Shown piece by piece: positions 33,240-45,180 of a DNA stretch of 64,000 bases; position 1 is the stretch's first letter, and every line of letters begins with the position of its first letter. Under the pieces are notes generated by a model. It was not told the DNA's origin. It did no database searches and was given only the letters and a program-made list of their open reading frames with translations. The position numbers and the translations under genes were made by a program. Source of the stretch: Branchiostoma floridae (Eukaryota > Chordata > Leptocardii > Amphioxiformes > Branchiostomatidae); contig NC_049981.1 in NCBI RefSeq assembly GCF_000003815.2, positions 21,664,091 through 21,728,090 of the forward strand, in the 5' to 3' direction.

Positions 33240-34860
33240 CGCTGCAAGACTACATATTAATTTGTACCGTGGAATAACATGATCTCTAAAACTTTATTGT
33301 CTGCTTATCACTCTTTACAATATTAATGCAATAAAGATAAATATAACCTCGATTGTATACCCTCCTTACTAATTGTTTTGGTATGAACATCGTCAAAAAG
33401 ACTATGCTTTCGGATAAGTGTGTTTTTGTGTGGGTGAGTGTATGTTTGTGAACGGTTAACTCAATTATGGGCTCCCTAGCAGCTTTGGCTTTGCGTGGTA
33501 GCAAGACTTCGGGTTTGGGCCCTGGTAACTTTTTTAATGCAGGGGCTGATTTTGTTCAAAGTCTTGGAAGTGAATACCATGGATTGTCATTTGGCATGTG
33601 GATAGCGTAAGGTAATAATTGACACAACTAGATGGAAATTATGCAATTTAGGACAACTTTGCATTCGTTATGAGGGAATTTTCTAAATCCGCTACATTCC
33701 TTGATAGTGCGTCAAACATATGGCAGAGGCAACTGAAAAAGACCAATAGATGCCAACCAAGCATCAGTTACGAGAAATACTATAATATCATAATGACAAA
33801 TAACTAGACTTTCATACTTCCTGCGTTTGGAAGCGAACTAAAATTTGAAAATTAGGCATTTATCAGGCAAATCAGGACCTAACTAGTACCCTTGATGACA
33901 AAATTCTACATCTTTGCTATAGTAAGAGTTTCATACTTTGGAAAACCTATATAATTTGGGTTGGAAAGATTTATGCAAATAATGGCCTTACTGGCTTAAT
34001 CAATGAGAACTCTTTGGAATACGTCAGTTATAAAGGTTAACATCATTTGGCAAAGGTGTGAAGTCTTCTTTTTTTCTGCTAATAAAAGCTAACATTCAAT
34101 AATTTGCAAGCAGTTTCAGGCGATACGTAGCCGGTAGGTACAATCATTTCGGTTAGAATCATTTATTAACGTTATTGCTAAGAGTAAAGAATACACTTCC
34201 ACCCTGAAGTGATCATTCTGTAATATATCCACGTCATTTAGCATAAAGGAGACTGTTGGCTACATTTTTAATACGGCACCACTTATCTTGTAGTTTATAA
34301 ATGGTCGCCTCTTCAGCATGAGCCACAGGGTAAATTTCAGTATTCCAGCACAGGCGCAGATGGCCAACTTAGCAAGTTAGGTATCCTTGGCCTGAAAAGT
34401 GCCTGTAGGAATTTTTTTTTTCTTTGGAGATGTTTGGATTTTGGTGGTGCATATTACAAGTACGTTTTTTTTACCTTTATATTGTGATAAAAAAAGATTT
34501 TTAGCAATGTTTGTGGCAGGCTCTGGAAGGTGCTTTGATGTTCTTCATTGGCAGTGAAGACGTGGTCAAAAGGTCACCATGCACTCGTATGTATTGGTCA
34601 TAATTCACGTGTTGCGCCGTATACTTTTTCCTGGTTTAGTGTTCAATTTACACTTTACAGGCTGGACAACCATGCCAATGTGAGTGTTTCATAGTCTAAA
34701 ACTCAGATAGGTGATTTTTGACGGCCTCTTTTGACGGCCTCTATTATAAGTATAGGCAGCCTGATACTCTAATGTGGCCCACACAGAAGACTCACTGGGC
34801 AACCTGTCAAAACAAATTTTTGCGCGCACTCTTTTCAAGTTGATGGTTCAAAACACTCAA
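33240..34860. other. AT-rich stretch in duplication copy 1
   Basis: No gene is seen. Most of it has no counterpart in copy 2 that I can align by eye, so it may be inserted or fast-evolving DNA. Confidence 0.4.
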
Positions 34861-35389
34861 TAACGTCAATACAGACGAGAGGCCGGTCCAATCCGTGTAG
34901 TAATTGGGCCATTAGTAGGGGCTTTTACGTATTGATGACGATAACCGTAGAAACAAGGAGCCATGATTGTCCTCTAAGCGGCAGTGACAGCTGGTGAATG
35001 GGGTAAGAGTAAACGGATGGCCCACATACAGTAATCATTTTGGAGAGTCAGGTAAAGAAATTGATAGATTGCAGCAATCAAGTGAGTCTATACTATTATA
35101 GCCAAACGCCGCTTGAATATATGAACCCTGTAAACGATTTGTTTAGTAACATTGGACGTTTGAAGGTAAGTATATACGTATCCATAATTTGTCAATAAGC
35201 GCCGCTCATTGAAAGCGGCTCAAAGCATTAAGTGCAGAAATGGCGGTCTTCACGTCAAGGCAGCTCAACGACGATTTTACCTACATAAATTTCCTTTTAG
35301 ATTTCATTGAGGGAATTTAATCTAAGGAATGCTATTGCATACAAGAATTATTATATTAAACGTTGAGTCTTTGCTCTACTAATGTTTTG

Positions 35390-35530
35390 TACCATGTATA
35401 TGTAGTGATATATGTTGATAAATTTATTAGGACTCGATGTAATCTGTATCTCTGTTATATTTTTATCTGACCCTTACCTCCCTCATGACCTCAGTGAAAA
35501 GCGGCGTGCAGGCCAATTTAGGCAAACAAA
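35390..35530 (+). mobile_element. Probable LINE 3' UTR remnant
   Basis: The words CCCTCATGACCTCAGTGAAA and AGCGGCGTGCAGGCCAATTT, ending in AAACAAACAAA and a TA microsatellite, fit the 3' end of a non-LTR element followed by a simple-repeat tail. No coding part is present. Confidence 0.4.
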
Positions 35531-35532
35531 CA

Positions 35533-35557
35533 AATATATATATATATATATATATAT
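35533..35557 (+). repeat. TA microsatellite
   Basis: An uninterrupted AT/TA run at the end of the LINE-like fragment. Confidence 0.85.
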
Positions 35558-35725
35558 GAATACTAATTTCAAAAGATGACGTTCTGAAGTGTCATCTTGC
35601 CACAATGGTTATCCCTTGCCGCTGGCAGAGCGGCATGGCGACACGCCATCCAACATTCTCCTTCTTAGAGAAGACGCTAGCGGCTTGTTTTGGAACTGCA
35701 GGGGCAAATTAGCTTAAGTTGTTGT

Positions 35726-35876
35726 TGACGGGAGAGGGCGATTCGCGGTTTTCGAACGGGAAGGTTCTGATGCCGCAAAAGGAATATATGCCGGAACGCT
35801 TGTAGCCTTCCCACCGCTGTGGGCATATGTTCCGTTCCATTCCCGGTTGAAAGTCGCAAATCGCCCTCCCCTGTCA
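35726..35876. mobile_element. Foldback MITE, family H, 151 bp
   Basis: TGACGGGAGAGGGCGATT at the left and AATCGCCCTCCCCTGTCA-type sequence at the right are imperfect terminal inverted repeats of about 35 bases, extending to CGAACGGGAA / TTCCCGGTTG. The interior has no frame of interest. It has no visible counterpart in duplication copy 2. Confidence 0.8.
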
Positions 35877-36730
35877 CCACCCCCCACCCCTCACCAACAA
35901 CTTACGCCAATGTCCACAGAGAGGCCGGTGAAGGAGGCTAGTATTTTTCATTGACTAATGCGTACAGCAGTTGTCTTCTGTGGAGTCCCAAATGTCTATT
36001 TCATGACGGGATCGATCCAAAAAGCCCATAAGAGGTCATTTAGAAACTGTATTAATCAAAACTGCAAAGCGATTCAATTCCCATCTGACGAAATGTAATC
36101 CCTAACAATCAGATGGACATGTGTCTCTAGAGATTATATCAACGACATATTAATGCAGTTTTTGTCTTATCTTAAGGATCATGATATAGACAATATGTAT
36201 TAGAAATAACATACAATACTATAACTACCTAGTAGAAAAATATATCTTATATACTAATATTTTGCGACATCTTAGAAATAGGAGACCCATTGATTTATTT
36301 CTTCGACCCTCTCATTTCATTTCATGATATTACCATAAACAGATGTATTCCATAGATACAAATGAATGTTGCAGGTTACATGTACAGTAATGTAATTTGG
36401 TATCGTCATAACGCAGCAGAGTTATGTGAAAACTTAAAATGTCAAACGTTGCATGTATTGAATTTTTGTTAGCGTCTTTCTTTATGTAACTAAAGGAAAC
36501 TATGGATAGGCTAGGGCTAAATTGAAATATGACACAAAATAACAATAAAATTCGACCAACATCTCCCATCGTGGCGCTACAAATAAAATGATGGAGGCCA
36601 ATGGCACAATTTTGTTAGAAAGTATGCCGCACTACCCTTTGCCTGTGTTGAAATGTTGAAAGTATTAGATTTCCAGAAAATAAATCCTAACTTCTTCAAC
36701 GTAATCAGTTAAGCAATAAGCAGTTCTTAA

Positions 36731-36976
36731 TACTCTTGTCACATTGTCCACGATCTTCGGGCGTATCGATGGAAGATCGACCATCGATGGAAGATCGACC
36801 AAAAGATCGACAGTGGGTTGCGCGTATTTTCCACCTGAACACCGTCCCTGTCACATATAAGACATACTTTGTACCTTGTACAATTGTTGTGCAATAAAGT
36901 TATTATTATAAGCGAGGCTCGGGCGATTGCAGCAGAATCGTCGTTCGATCGATTTTCGCCAAATGTTACAGGGGTA
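36731..36976. mobile_element. TAA-target MITE, family F, second copy
   Basis: The ends are TACTCTTGTCACATT and AATGTTACAGGGGTA, diverged forms of the perfect ends at 15586-15817. TAA flanks both sides (36728-36730, 36977-36979). Internal words (GTACCTTGTACAATTGTTGT, GCGAGGCTCGGGCGATTGC) are the reverse complement of the first copy. It contains a tandem doubling of ATCGATGGAAGATCGACC. Confidence 0.85.
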
Positions 36977-36979
36977 TAA

Positions 36980-37195
36980 GGGCGCGGTCACATAGGTCGT
37001 GCGATCGTCGTACGATTTTGATAACATAAGATTTTTAAGCGGGCCGTGACAGAACCAACCCCGACCTTCATGGATCCAAAACAGCATTTTGTGTACCAAG
37101 ACAGTTGAACTTTGCAGAAGACGTACATGATTGTCCTACAAAATGCCCACAGTTAGCGATCGTACGACGATCTCACGACCTATGTGACCGCGCCC
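36980..37195. mobile_element. TAA-target MITE, family D, 216 bp
   Basis: The terminal inverted repeats start GGGCGCGGTCACATAGGTCG and continue through a CGATCGTCGTACGAT region. TAA is duplicated at 36977-36979 and 37196-37198. The left TAA is also the right target duplication of the family F element, so the two insertions abut. TAA targets suggest PIF/Harbinger mobilisation. Confidence 0.88.
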
Positions 37196-37319
37196 TAACC
37201 CGGAATACCACGTTGTTACATTAACAGGTTTGGGTTATCTACTTCACACATAAACCCAAGGTCCCATGTAATGAATTAGATCCCCCCAGCCACCTACGCT
37301 CTGTATCACGCCGTAATTG

Positions 37320-37640
37320 ACTGTAATGAAGTTTTACGACACTCAGCTTACCAACCGATAGTTTCACTCCCGTTCCAGTCGTGAAATACGCCGTGTCAGT
37401 TGCAGTTAATTATAAAGCAATGTTTATTTCAGTAGTAAGGGCCATCCTTAAGTTCATTGCTCTTTCAAGGGGTCATATTTCCCAGTACTTTGTCAAGTAG
37501 AAGCGGTAATGACCATTATACAGCTCTACTGGCACCTCTGAAGTGCTAGTTTCGGCAGTGACAAATTTTAATTACTCCTCATGGTGGCATTTGCGGTGGT
37601 GGAAGGAGTTTTACTACTTCGGGGTGCTGCAAGCTGTGTT
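37320..37640. other. Conserved block in duplication, copy 1
   Basis: It aligns closely with 55960-56290. Words such as GAAATACGCCGTGTCAGTTG, GGGGTCATATTTCCCAGTAC and CGGTAATGACCATTAT are unchanged. No frame stays open in both copies. On the - strand of copy 2 there is an acceptor-like CTTCTTCCCCACCGCAG, but the AG is lost in copy 1. It may be a conserved non-coding element or exon relic. Confidence 0.5.
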
Positions 37641-37989
37641 TATTGATGAGGGTAGCAAAAGTCGACAATAAAATTATGTCGCCCGATTTTAAACAGGCCG
37701 AGAGGTACAGTGAATATCGTTTCGTGCATAGCCTAAAATACTAATCATTATCAACTAACCTGTGTATTTGCAAGGTTACGAGGTAATAAAAGATTTCTCA
37801 AAATCTTCAAAACTAAATATGTTCTTAGTTATGGTGTCCTTAAACCAGTTGTTTGCTTCTTGTATTTGTTTTTCTAATTGATTCAGCGTAAGATGAGCTG
37901 ATGGGGACTCCAACAGAATGTTGCTAAGTACTTCACAGTTCTTCTCTGGCACAGTTTCACATCAAAGTCTGCAAAGCACCATATCGATC

Positions 37990-38135
37990 ATTTACTTCAC
38001 GTGTGGTTGGAATAAATGCATTTTGATGAAGGGATGTTTGACATGGTTTAAGACCCGGCACACAGTCAGAACATCCATCTTCGCACGGATGAAAAGGGTG
38101 GCTTTTCGCGCGACAGTTCCCTGACACCCCGCGTA
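37990..38135 (-). other. Candidate cysteine-rich exon, duplication copy 1
   Basis: About 94 percent of bases match 56800-56945. On the - strand one frame reads NCRAKSHPFHPC, EDGCSDC, GLKPC, then QNAFIPTTRE before a donor-like GTAAAT. The cysteine spacing (PC-x3-C-x2-C-x5-PC) recalls cysteine-rich segments that precede TM1 in some class C receptors, but this is only a resemblance. Between copies there are three silent and five replacement differences in this frame, so purifying selection is not shown. Exon limits are uncertain. Confidence 0.3.
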
Positions 38136-38754
38136 CTCATGCCTGGTCCGGCTTCTAATGACAAATGGATACTACTTAAAACCCTGTCTCCAGACATACA
38201 CATCACCTCTTTGTAGTTGTCCAGGTGGCTAAAAAAATGCATATTCAATGAGGTTTGAATATACCTAAAAGAAGTATCTAAGAATCCTTGCACATATTCC
38301 ATATAAAAGCAGATGCATTTCCGTACAGTATGTTATGAGCAGAATTGGGGTCCACGTTTGGGAATGTGCCTTGAGCACGTTTAAGGAGGAGAGCTAGCAA
38401 ATCCTTCTGTAAAATATACCCTGCTACAGAAACAACAAGGACACTTGTTGTTATGCACTACAAGGATCTTAAAGACGGAACATATCTTTAGTACAATCAC
38501 GATCTGAGTTATGTCCCCGGGCTATCCCAGTCTTTGACAAGGTAATTAGCAGACTGTAACATAATCGCTCATATTCCCTGATGCCAGGCCGCCAGACAGA
38601 CCGCCGACTGCTCGGCAGTTTCCACGTGTGTAGAGTAAAACATGATAAAGAGTTATTAGCCTGACATCAGGTGGTGTAAGATAAAGCCTCTAATTTTACT
38701 CCAAAGTCTGCCTATGCAGCTTAAGTAGCTTTATGAACAAATGAGCTCAATCTC

Positions 38755-38880
38755 TGCAACTTATTGCACACTCTCCGTGAACAGTTTCACCAGGCTGGTG
38801 AATGACCGAGCAACTAAGTTCGTTACTCACAACCGCTTCGATGACCGTCTGTCATCTTATTCACGGCAATAATGGCTGGT
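38755..38880 (-). repeat. Dispersed element, family B, reverse orientation
   Basis: Read on the + strand it goes GTGAACAGTTTCACCAGG, TCACAACCGC, GATGACCGTCTGTCATCTTA, ACGGCAATAA, which is the exact reverse order of the family at 15995 and 18165. Confidence 0.65.
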
Positions 38881-40230
38881 TCACTTTTCACTGATAACAA
38901 TGGAGTCAAAAGAGTTAAGAATTGTCACATACGTAGATATTGTTAAGCAACAATGCTGAGATAGTTCGGTCCCAAACACAAAGTATAAAGAATTCAATTG
39001 CAATTCTATAGAGTGCTGAACATGTTACAAAATGTTACGATGATACACTAACTATTTGATTATAGTCAATGGATTGTATTCAAAATATTTCATTTTCATT
39101 TATTGTTTATTTGGGGCATATAAAAAAATAAATTAGATGTAGATTTGTAAATGTAAATCTTTTGGCAACCCGAAAAATGTTACATTAGGTACATTACAAT
39201 ACATGATAATACAAACAAATGAACCACAAAAATGGAGAGCGTTTTGGTTCTGCAGTTATCTCAAAAATAACTGCACTGGCCACTTGATATATTACTTGAT
39301 AATTAATTGGGTGGTTGTGCACACACCCCTCCGTGTTTCACTGCTTCGTTACCGCCCATTATCTTTTAGGGGCCAACTTTAAGGAAGACAATACTCCCTG
39401 TAGCGGGTATTGTGGCCGTCATTCCTTGGACTGCAAGCGATCAGGGCAGCAGGCAAACATAGAACGGAAAACAGCTCGTACTAGTCCAAACCAACGGGCA
39501 CGGAGCCTGCTGGGGGCTTTATATGACTACAGACGTATATGCTCTTTCGCAGACATTTTGGTATGATGCAATGATTCCGCCGTCGTATGAAGGGTCACTG
39601 CGGTGACACCAGGGGCGAACCTTTGATCCTCGCAGGTTCCGATAGAGAGCCTTGCTAAGATCCTCATCCGGGGAGCTGGCAGGAGTCCAAGGATAACTGT
39701 GGGGGTTTTCTCGGTCCTGGGTCGACAGGAATTGCCTGACTAGTCTGTGTAACACAAACTCTGCTGTCCGGGGCTGTAACTGGCCCCTCCCCGCCGGCGG
39801 ATGTTGGCTGCTATAAGCGAGATTTAATCAGGCTATTACCTGACCAGGTACGCGCTGCTCAGCCTACGTAGGATGAGTCGTCAACAATTTTTTAAGTAAT
39901 CTGAGTGGATAGATTCAAACAAAACTGTACATTTGATCATAAAAATACATGTTTCGTTGAAATTGTCAATGAAGCAGAATTCGACGAGGATGCAGTAGAA
40001 TGCTAAAAGGTGAATTCCATAAAAAATCGTATATCATCAACGTTATAGCAAACTGGATGGATAAATTCAAACAAAGCTGTACAAAAATTTGATCATGAAA
40101 ATGCACGTTTCGTTGAGGTTGTTGATGACTGCCAATGAAGCAGCATTTGACGAAGATTCTTCAGAATGCTAAAAGGTGAATTCCATAAAAAAGCGTATAT
40201 CATCATTTAATCAAGTAATATGCCTCCAAT
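38881..40230. other. Duplication copy 1, no secure gene
   Basis: Around 39640-39710 the words AGAGAGCCTTGCTAAGATCC, GTTGGCAGGAG-like and GATAACTGTGGGG match 58910-58985 in copy 2. Near 39950-40190 a local doubling of ACATTTGATCAT, CGTTTCGTTGA and GCTAAAAGGTGAATTCCATA is seen. I see no exon with splice support. Confidence 0.45.
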
Positions 40231-40518
40231 TCAGAAGGGAATGGGCAACATGGCGTATCTCGCGGTACATTTATTTCCCGTGGCACTGTTGGGATCACGT
40301 TTCTCCATACCCGTTACGGCGTAGACTGCACGTTTTTCAAATTGAATAGTTCCCCTTCCAGATACGCTACACGGGCCATTACAGTCATACATTGACTGTG
40401 GACTGTACGCAATCTGCAGTGCATGACAATCATTTTCTATCCAGCAACTTTCACCAGAGAAATATAGATGCCCAGTACCATTCATCACAAGTTTTAAAAC
40501 GACACGTAAGAAATACAC
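40231..40518 (-). CDS. Candidate cysteine-rich secreted-type exon
   Basis: The - strand frame is open for about 95 codons. It has six cysteines, including SCW, NDC, the run YDCNGPC, and NKC near the end, before a TGA at LPIPF. A CxGxC-type element is found in several cystine-knot growth-factor folds, but the other spacing does not match one family, so I assign none. A pyrimidine-rich stretch precedes an AAAG near residue SCW and could be an acceptor. The paralogous sequence at 59490-59745 aligns but has stops and lost cysteines, so this is either a gene with one decayed copy or chance. Confidence 0.28.
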   Translation of the reverse strand: MYFLRVVLKLVMNGTGHLYFSGESCWIENDCHALQIAYSPQSMYDCNGPCSVSGRGTIQFEKRAVYAVTGMEKRDPNSATGNKCTARYAMLPIPF

Positions 40519-40803
40519 TTAAGGTTGCCTCCCCTCACATCTAATTGCTTCACGTATGCTCTGCTGTCCCACTTTGACATTCCCTCCGACGGAGGGTGTG
40601 TGCCGGCGTGAGTTTGCAGTGATATGTCAAGATATGATGGATTTGTTTCTAATATATAGCATGTCGGTACGTATTGAGGTGCTGATGGTGCACGGACACC
40701 ATAACGGAATTTTCAAGTGATGCAGAATTAGAGAGAGACACCGCCATCTTGAAGAAGCGTGTTCCAGCCATTAAAACAGCTTCACAGAGGCTTGTATAGA
40801 GGC

Positions 40804-40943
<140 letters not shown>

Positions 40944-41034
40944 GATTCCCTTATTTCAATCAAACATTACTTTATATAGAAATACACATAATACCCACCC
41001 AACCAGCCCCCGGTATCGTGACTGTAAGAGCACC

Positions 41035-41500
41035 AGCGTTGTTTATAACCTGTCCGTCATTACCTGAGGGAATATTTCTCTCCTGGGTGACTAGGACTTA
41101 GGGCCGGCATCGCGATGTCTGCTTCTAGGGAAGACAAATGATATCGAGGACACTCGCAAATCTTTCCTATCGGCTATTTCATACACAAGGACACTGCCAT
41201 AAGTCACACAGACATGAAGACAGGTGCCTTTAACGCTCAGAAACATAAAGCAGCCCCCTTGACACCGTCCATAGCAGTATCTGTGTGAAGCACCCAGGGT
41301 GATTTGGGCTTTGGTGACCCTATATCTCTAACCCAAAGGACATTTCCTGTTAAGGCAAGTTGCTGTTATTTTATGACATAAGTGCCTCTGAAAATGTAAA
41401 TTGCTGGAGGATAAGTCAATATCGTTCACTCTCCAGCCATATCATACCCCAGACTTCCCGTCATAACTCTTCGGACTTGCTCTTCTTCTGCTTAAGGAGA
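41035..41500 (-). repeat. Inverted copy of the 21 kb segment
   Basis: Reverse complement of 21225-21790: CAGGTGCCTTTAACGCTCAG, GCAGTATCTGTGTGAAGCAC, CCTCTGAAAATGTAAATTGC and CCAGACTTCCCGTCATAACT appear in inverted order. The left edge (GCACCAGCGTTGTTTATAAC) matches the left edge of the 21 kb copy in direct orientation, so the body is inverted relative to that edge. Confidence 0.75.
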
Positions 41501-41920
41501 CGTAAGCAGCGTCTCTTTATGCCTTCTACATACCAATACGCACTCGAGTATTGATGGATTTTTTTGCAGGAACGACATAATGAAGAACAAAATCATTTAC
41601 GATTATGTTAACCTTTTTATGCGTACAAAGTTAGAAGCCTGGAAACCATCTTATCTTGTTTGAGAAACAGACAGAGCAGTGTAAGATCCACGTCATTATC
41701 TTAACTAACATATATTAACAAATATAATGAAATTTTGACATTTTGTTCGCTGCCTGCATATTTTGTTTCCTAAATGGAGAACGCGGAGTCCCTAGCCAAC
41801 ATGGTAGATGTACCAGTCTCAAAACAACTTTTTTTCTGAAACAGCATCCCAAATGAGACTAGCGTGGTCTTCGTTGTGGTATACGATGCAACAATTTTGC
41901 CATCACCTAAACATATGTAT

Positions 41921-41921
41921 G

Positions 41922-41956
<35 letters not shown>

Positions 41957-41972
41957 CATATATATAAATATC
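41921..41972 (+). repeat. TA microsatellite, interrupted
   Basis: Three TA runs separated by single substitutions. Confidence 0.85.
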
Positions 41973-42024
41973 GATAATAGCTCGTAAGTTATGCTGACCA
42001 CAAATTTCTGGAAACACAATCACA

Positions 42025-42034
42025 AAGAGAGAGT

Positions 42035-42070
<36 letters not shown>
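42025..42070 (+). repeat. GA / GACA microsatellite
   Basis: GA dinucleotides followed by GACA tetramers, similar in composition to the repeat at 40885-40943. Confidence 0.85.
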
Positions 42071-42298
42071 GACACTCAGAAAAAGAGGTGGACGGATAAA
42101 GATAATACCTTCATTTTCATGGAGATAATGTAATTCGTCCATCATTGAATGAGCAGCAAACAGCGTATTCGTCTTTAACATGATGCAGGCAAAAAAAATC
42201 CGTGTAGAAATTTGGGCTTCGATGTGAACAATTTCCGAAATATACAATCCCAGAATAAAGAAAGCAAAAGCCATTTATCACTGAAAATCAATGCCCTT

Positions 42299-42555
42299 AA
42301 CTTGAAAGTTCACCTGTGTTGGTACAAGTCATTCTTGAAATAGTTGAACTGTAATTTCCAACACCAAAATTGGACTCACCAAAATTTTCGACTGTACAGC
42401 ATCAGTCTTTGTCAAGGAATGAACAATCCACTGCTGTCATGACGTCCCGCTATGCAGATCGAACGAGTGACTCAGTTAGCAGTGGATTATGGGCTGTAGA
42501 CTGATGCTGTACAGTCGAAAATTTGGGTGAGTCCAATTTTGGTTTGGAAATTACA
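42299..42555. mobile_element. Foldback element, family I
   Basis: Long inverted arms pair GTAATTTCCAAC, CCAAAATTGGACTCACC and TTTTCGACTGTACAGCATCA with their reverse complements ending at 42555. The word ATCAATGCCCTT occurs at 42287-42298 and 42556-42567 and may be a 12-bp target duplication. Related fragments occur at 366-460 and 810-880. Confidence 0.8.
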
Positions 42556-44307
42556 ATCAATGCCCTTGTTCTGACACACAATATTGTATCTTTTTCTTGC
42601 CTATGGAAAGTGTTGTTTTCCCATGCCAGGTGTTGGTAAGTCCACAATATGTAAGCCGGATGTAAAACCTCGGGCTTGACATTTGTTCGAATAATGCCTG
42701 AGGACCGAGGGCACAAATGACCCGTCCTCCAGCCAAGCATTATGATTGAAACTTCTACCCGGAAGGTCACGAGGTATTCGTATAGGATTCGTGAGATCAA
42801 ACCGTTCCGGGCTTCAGTAACGTTATGATATGATATATTTTCATCACTAAGGTCGCCTGTGAGTTACGATGTAATATCAAGATGTAGTGGGGCAGATAAC
42901 ATCAAATTTTGGAGGAATCTTTCACTTTGTGATACAAGCACCAAACTTGGTACAGATACTCATTGGACTTTACTGTTTTGAAAAAGTACGCGGGCCACTT
43001 GATTTGACTTTCGGCGCCCCCTAGCGGCGCGTTTTGGTACTGCAGCAGACCTTCCGGGCTTTGAATCTCCTGTTCTAAACATGCTACAGTCATGATTTTT
43101 ATGTGGTAGAAAGCTGGTAGGGTAAGGAACAAGTGACGTAAGTTTGGTTTCCCTAGCGGCTTGTGTTGGAACTACAGCGGCGTTTTTTTGCCGCTGCCGA
43201 ATTGCCCTAGGGGCGCTTTTTGGTACTGCAGCAGACCTTCCGGACTTTGTATCTCCTGTTCTAGACATTCTACAGTCATGATTTTTATGTGGTAGGAAGC
43301 TGTTGGAGTAAGGACGAAGTGATGTAAGTTTGGTCTCCCTAGCAGCTTGCGTTGGAACTGCAGCAACGTTTTTTTGCCGCTGACGAATGTGAAGCGGAAC
43401 AACTCCGGACGTTTGAAATGTCCAAAAGTAGGTTCTTGACTATGGGAAAGCTAAATGTTCAACTCTAATTGTGATACAAGCGCCAAACTTAGTACAAATA
43501 CTCATGTGATACTACTCTTTTGAAAAAGTACGCGGGCCACTTGATTTGACTTTTGGCGCCCCCTAGGGGCGCTTTTTGGTACTGCAGCAGACCTTCCGGG
43601 CTTTGTATCTCCTGTTTTAAACATGCGGTATCTCCTGTTTTAAACATACAGTCATGATAAAATATTTCGTCACAATATGTGCTAGTTTGTCTATAATTCT
43701 CACCATCTGTTGCTCACAAAAGTATTTAAAAAAAGCTCCTTAGAAGGTTGAGAGGTGACCATTTAGCTTTCCCATAGTCAAAAACCCACTTTTAGACATT
43801 TTAAACGTCCGAAGTTGTTCCGCTTCGAATTCGGCAGCGGCAAAAACGCCCCTGTAGTTCCAACGCAAGTTCCTAGGGAGACCACTTACGTCACTTCTTC
43901 CTTGCACCAACAGCTTTCCACCACATAAAAATCATGACTGTAGCATGTTTCGAACAGGAGATACAAAGCCCGGAAGGTCTTCTGCAGTACCAACAAGAGT
44001 TCGTAGACCTCAGGCCTGCATGCGGCAAAAAACGCCGCTGCAGTTCCAACGCAAGCTGCTAGGGAAACCAATCTTACATCACTTCGTCCTTACGCTAACA
44101 GCTTTCTACCACATAAAAATTATGACTGTAGCATGTCTAGAACAGGAGATACAAAGTCCGGAAGGTCTGCTGCAGTACCAAAAAGCGCCCCTAGGGCAAT
44201 TCGGCAGCGGCAAAAAAATGCCTCTGTAGTTCCAACGCAAGCCGCTAAGGAAACCAAACTTACGGCACTTGTTCCTTACCCTACCAGCTTTCTACCACAT
44301 AAAAATC

Positions 44308-44407
44308 NNNNNNNNNNNNNNNNNNNNNNNNNNNNNNNNNNNNNNNNNNNNNNNNNNNNNNNNNNNNNNNNNNNNNNNNNNNNNNNNNNNNNNNNNNNNN
44401 NNNNNNN
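44308..44407. other. Assembly gap of 100 N
   Basis: A run of N of round length, placed inside the repetitive foldback element. The true length of the missing sequence is unknown. Confidence 0.99.
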
Positions 44408-44589
44408 ATATATCATCTGGTACACTCCCGCCATCTGGCACACCGTAAGACAGGGGATACAAAGTAACCTGATACATTGAAGGTTGCCCCAGGCCAGATG
44501 ATGGTTCTACACCCAACCGTAATCTGTTTTCAGAACCAAGCAGATATTGGGAGGATGCCCCAACCACACCAAAACAGGGTCAACCTATA

Positions 44590-45180
44590 CAGTATCAAGT
44601 TCAAGCACTAGGAGGCCCAAAATCAAACCTCACCACCAGGACACCACCAACAACTCACGTACCAAATAGCAACACAATGGCACCTTGCGTTCCGGAGATA
44701 CAGCGCACGCCCCGTGCCCGCACAAAAGGTAACCTAAAATGTCAAGTTCAAGCACGAAGGGCGCCAAAATCAAAATTGAGAATTATTCAGCCACCGCCGA
44801 CACATGTGCCAAATATCATCGCGCCCGCACCAACCGTTCAGAAGATATAACTCCGGAAATACCCCTCCCGGACACAAAATTCGACCTGCCGCGTCAAGTT
44901 CAAACGCGACAAGGCCCAAAGTCAATCCTAGGCAACAGGCAACAACTTCCCACCCATGCACCAAAAATTGTCGCAATGGTGCGTATCGTTCCGGACACAC
45001 AGCGCCAAAAGTGCCCCCAAAACACCAAAAATGCCACCTGCAATGTCAAGTTCAAGCGCCAGGAGGCCCAAAATCAAACCTGAGTGTCAAGCCACCACCC
45101 CCAACTTACGTACCAAAAATCGTCGTGCTCGCACCATCCTTTCTCGAGATACAGCGCCCTAAATCCCCAGCTTCCAAATT
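44590..45180 (+). repeat. Internal minisatellite of the foldback element
   Basis: About four units of 150-160 bases begin near 44595, 44740, 44890 and 45045. Each has TCAAGTTCAAGC, a GGCCCAAAATCAAA-type word, CACC.CCAACTCACGTACCAAA, then a GGAGATACAGCGC word. The GAGATACA and GTACCAAA words suggest these are diverged relatives of the arm unit. Confidence 0.75.

Larger units (their letters stand above)
27600..40510. repeat. Segmental duplication, copy 1
   Basis: Blocks across this interval align in the same order and orientation with 47050-59745. Examples: 27880 with 47255, 28752 with 48446, 29640 with 48950, 32510 with 50465, 34900 with 53020, 36380 with 54890, 37320 with 55960, 37990 with 56800, 39640 with 58915 and 40210 with 59500. 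The offset drifts between about 18.0 and 19.7 kb because of insertions in either copy. Divergence is very uneven. It is an old tandem (head-to-tail) duplication. Confidence 0.85.
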
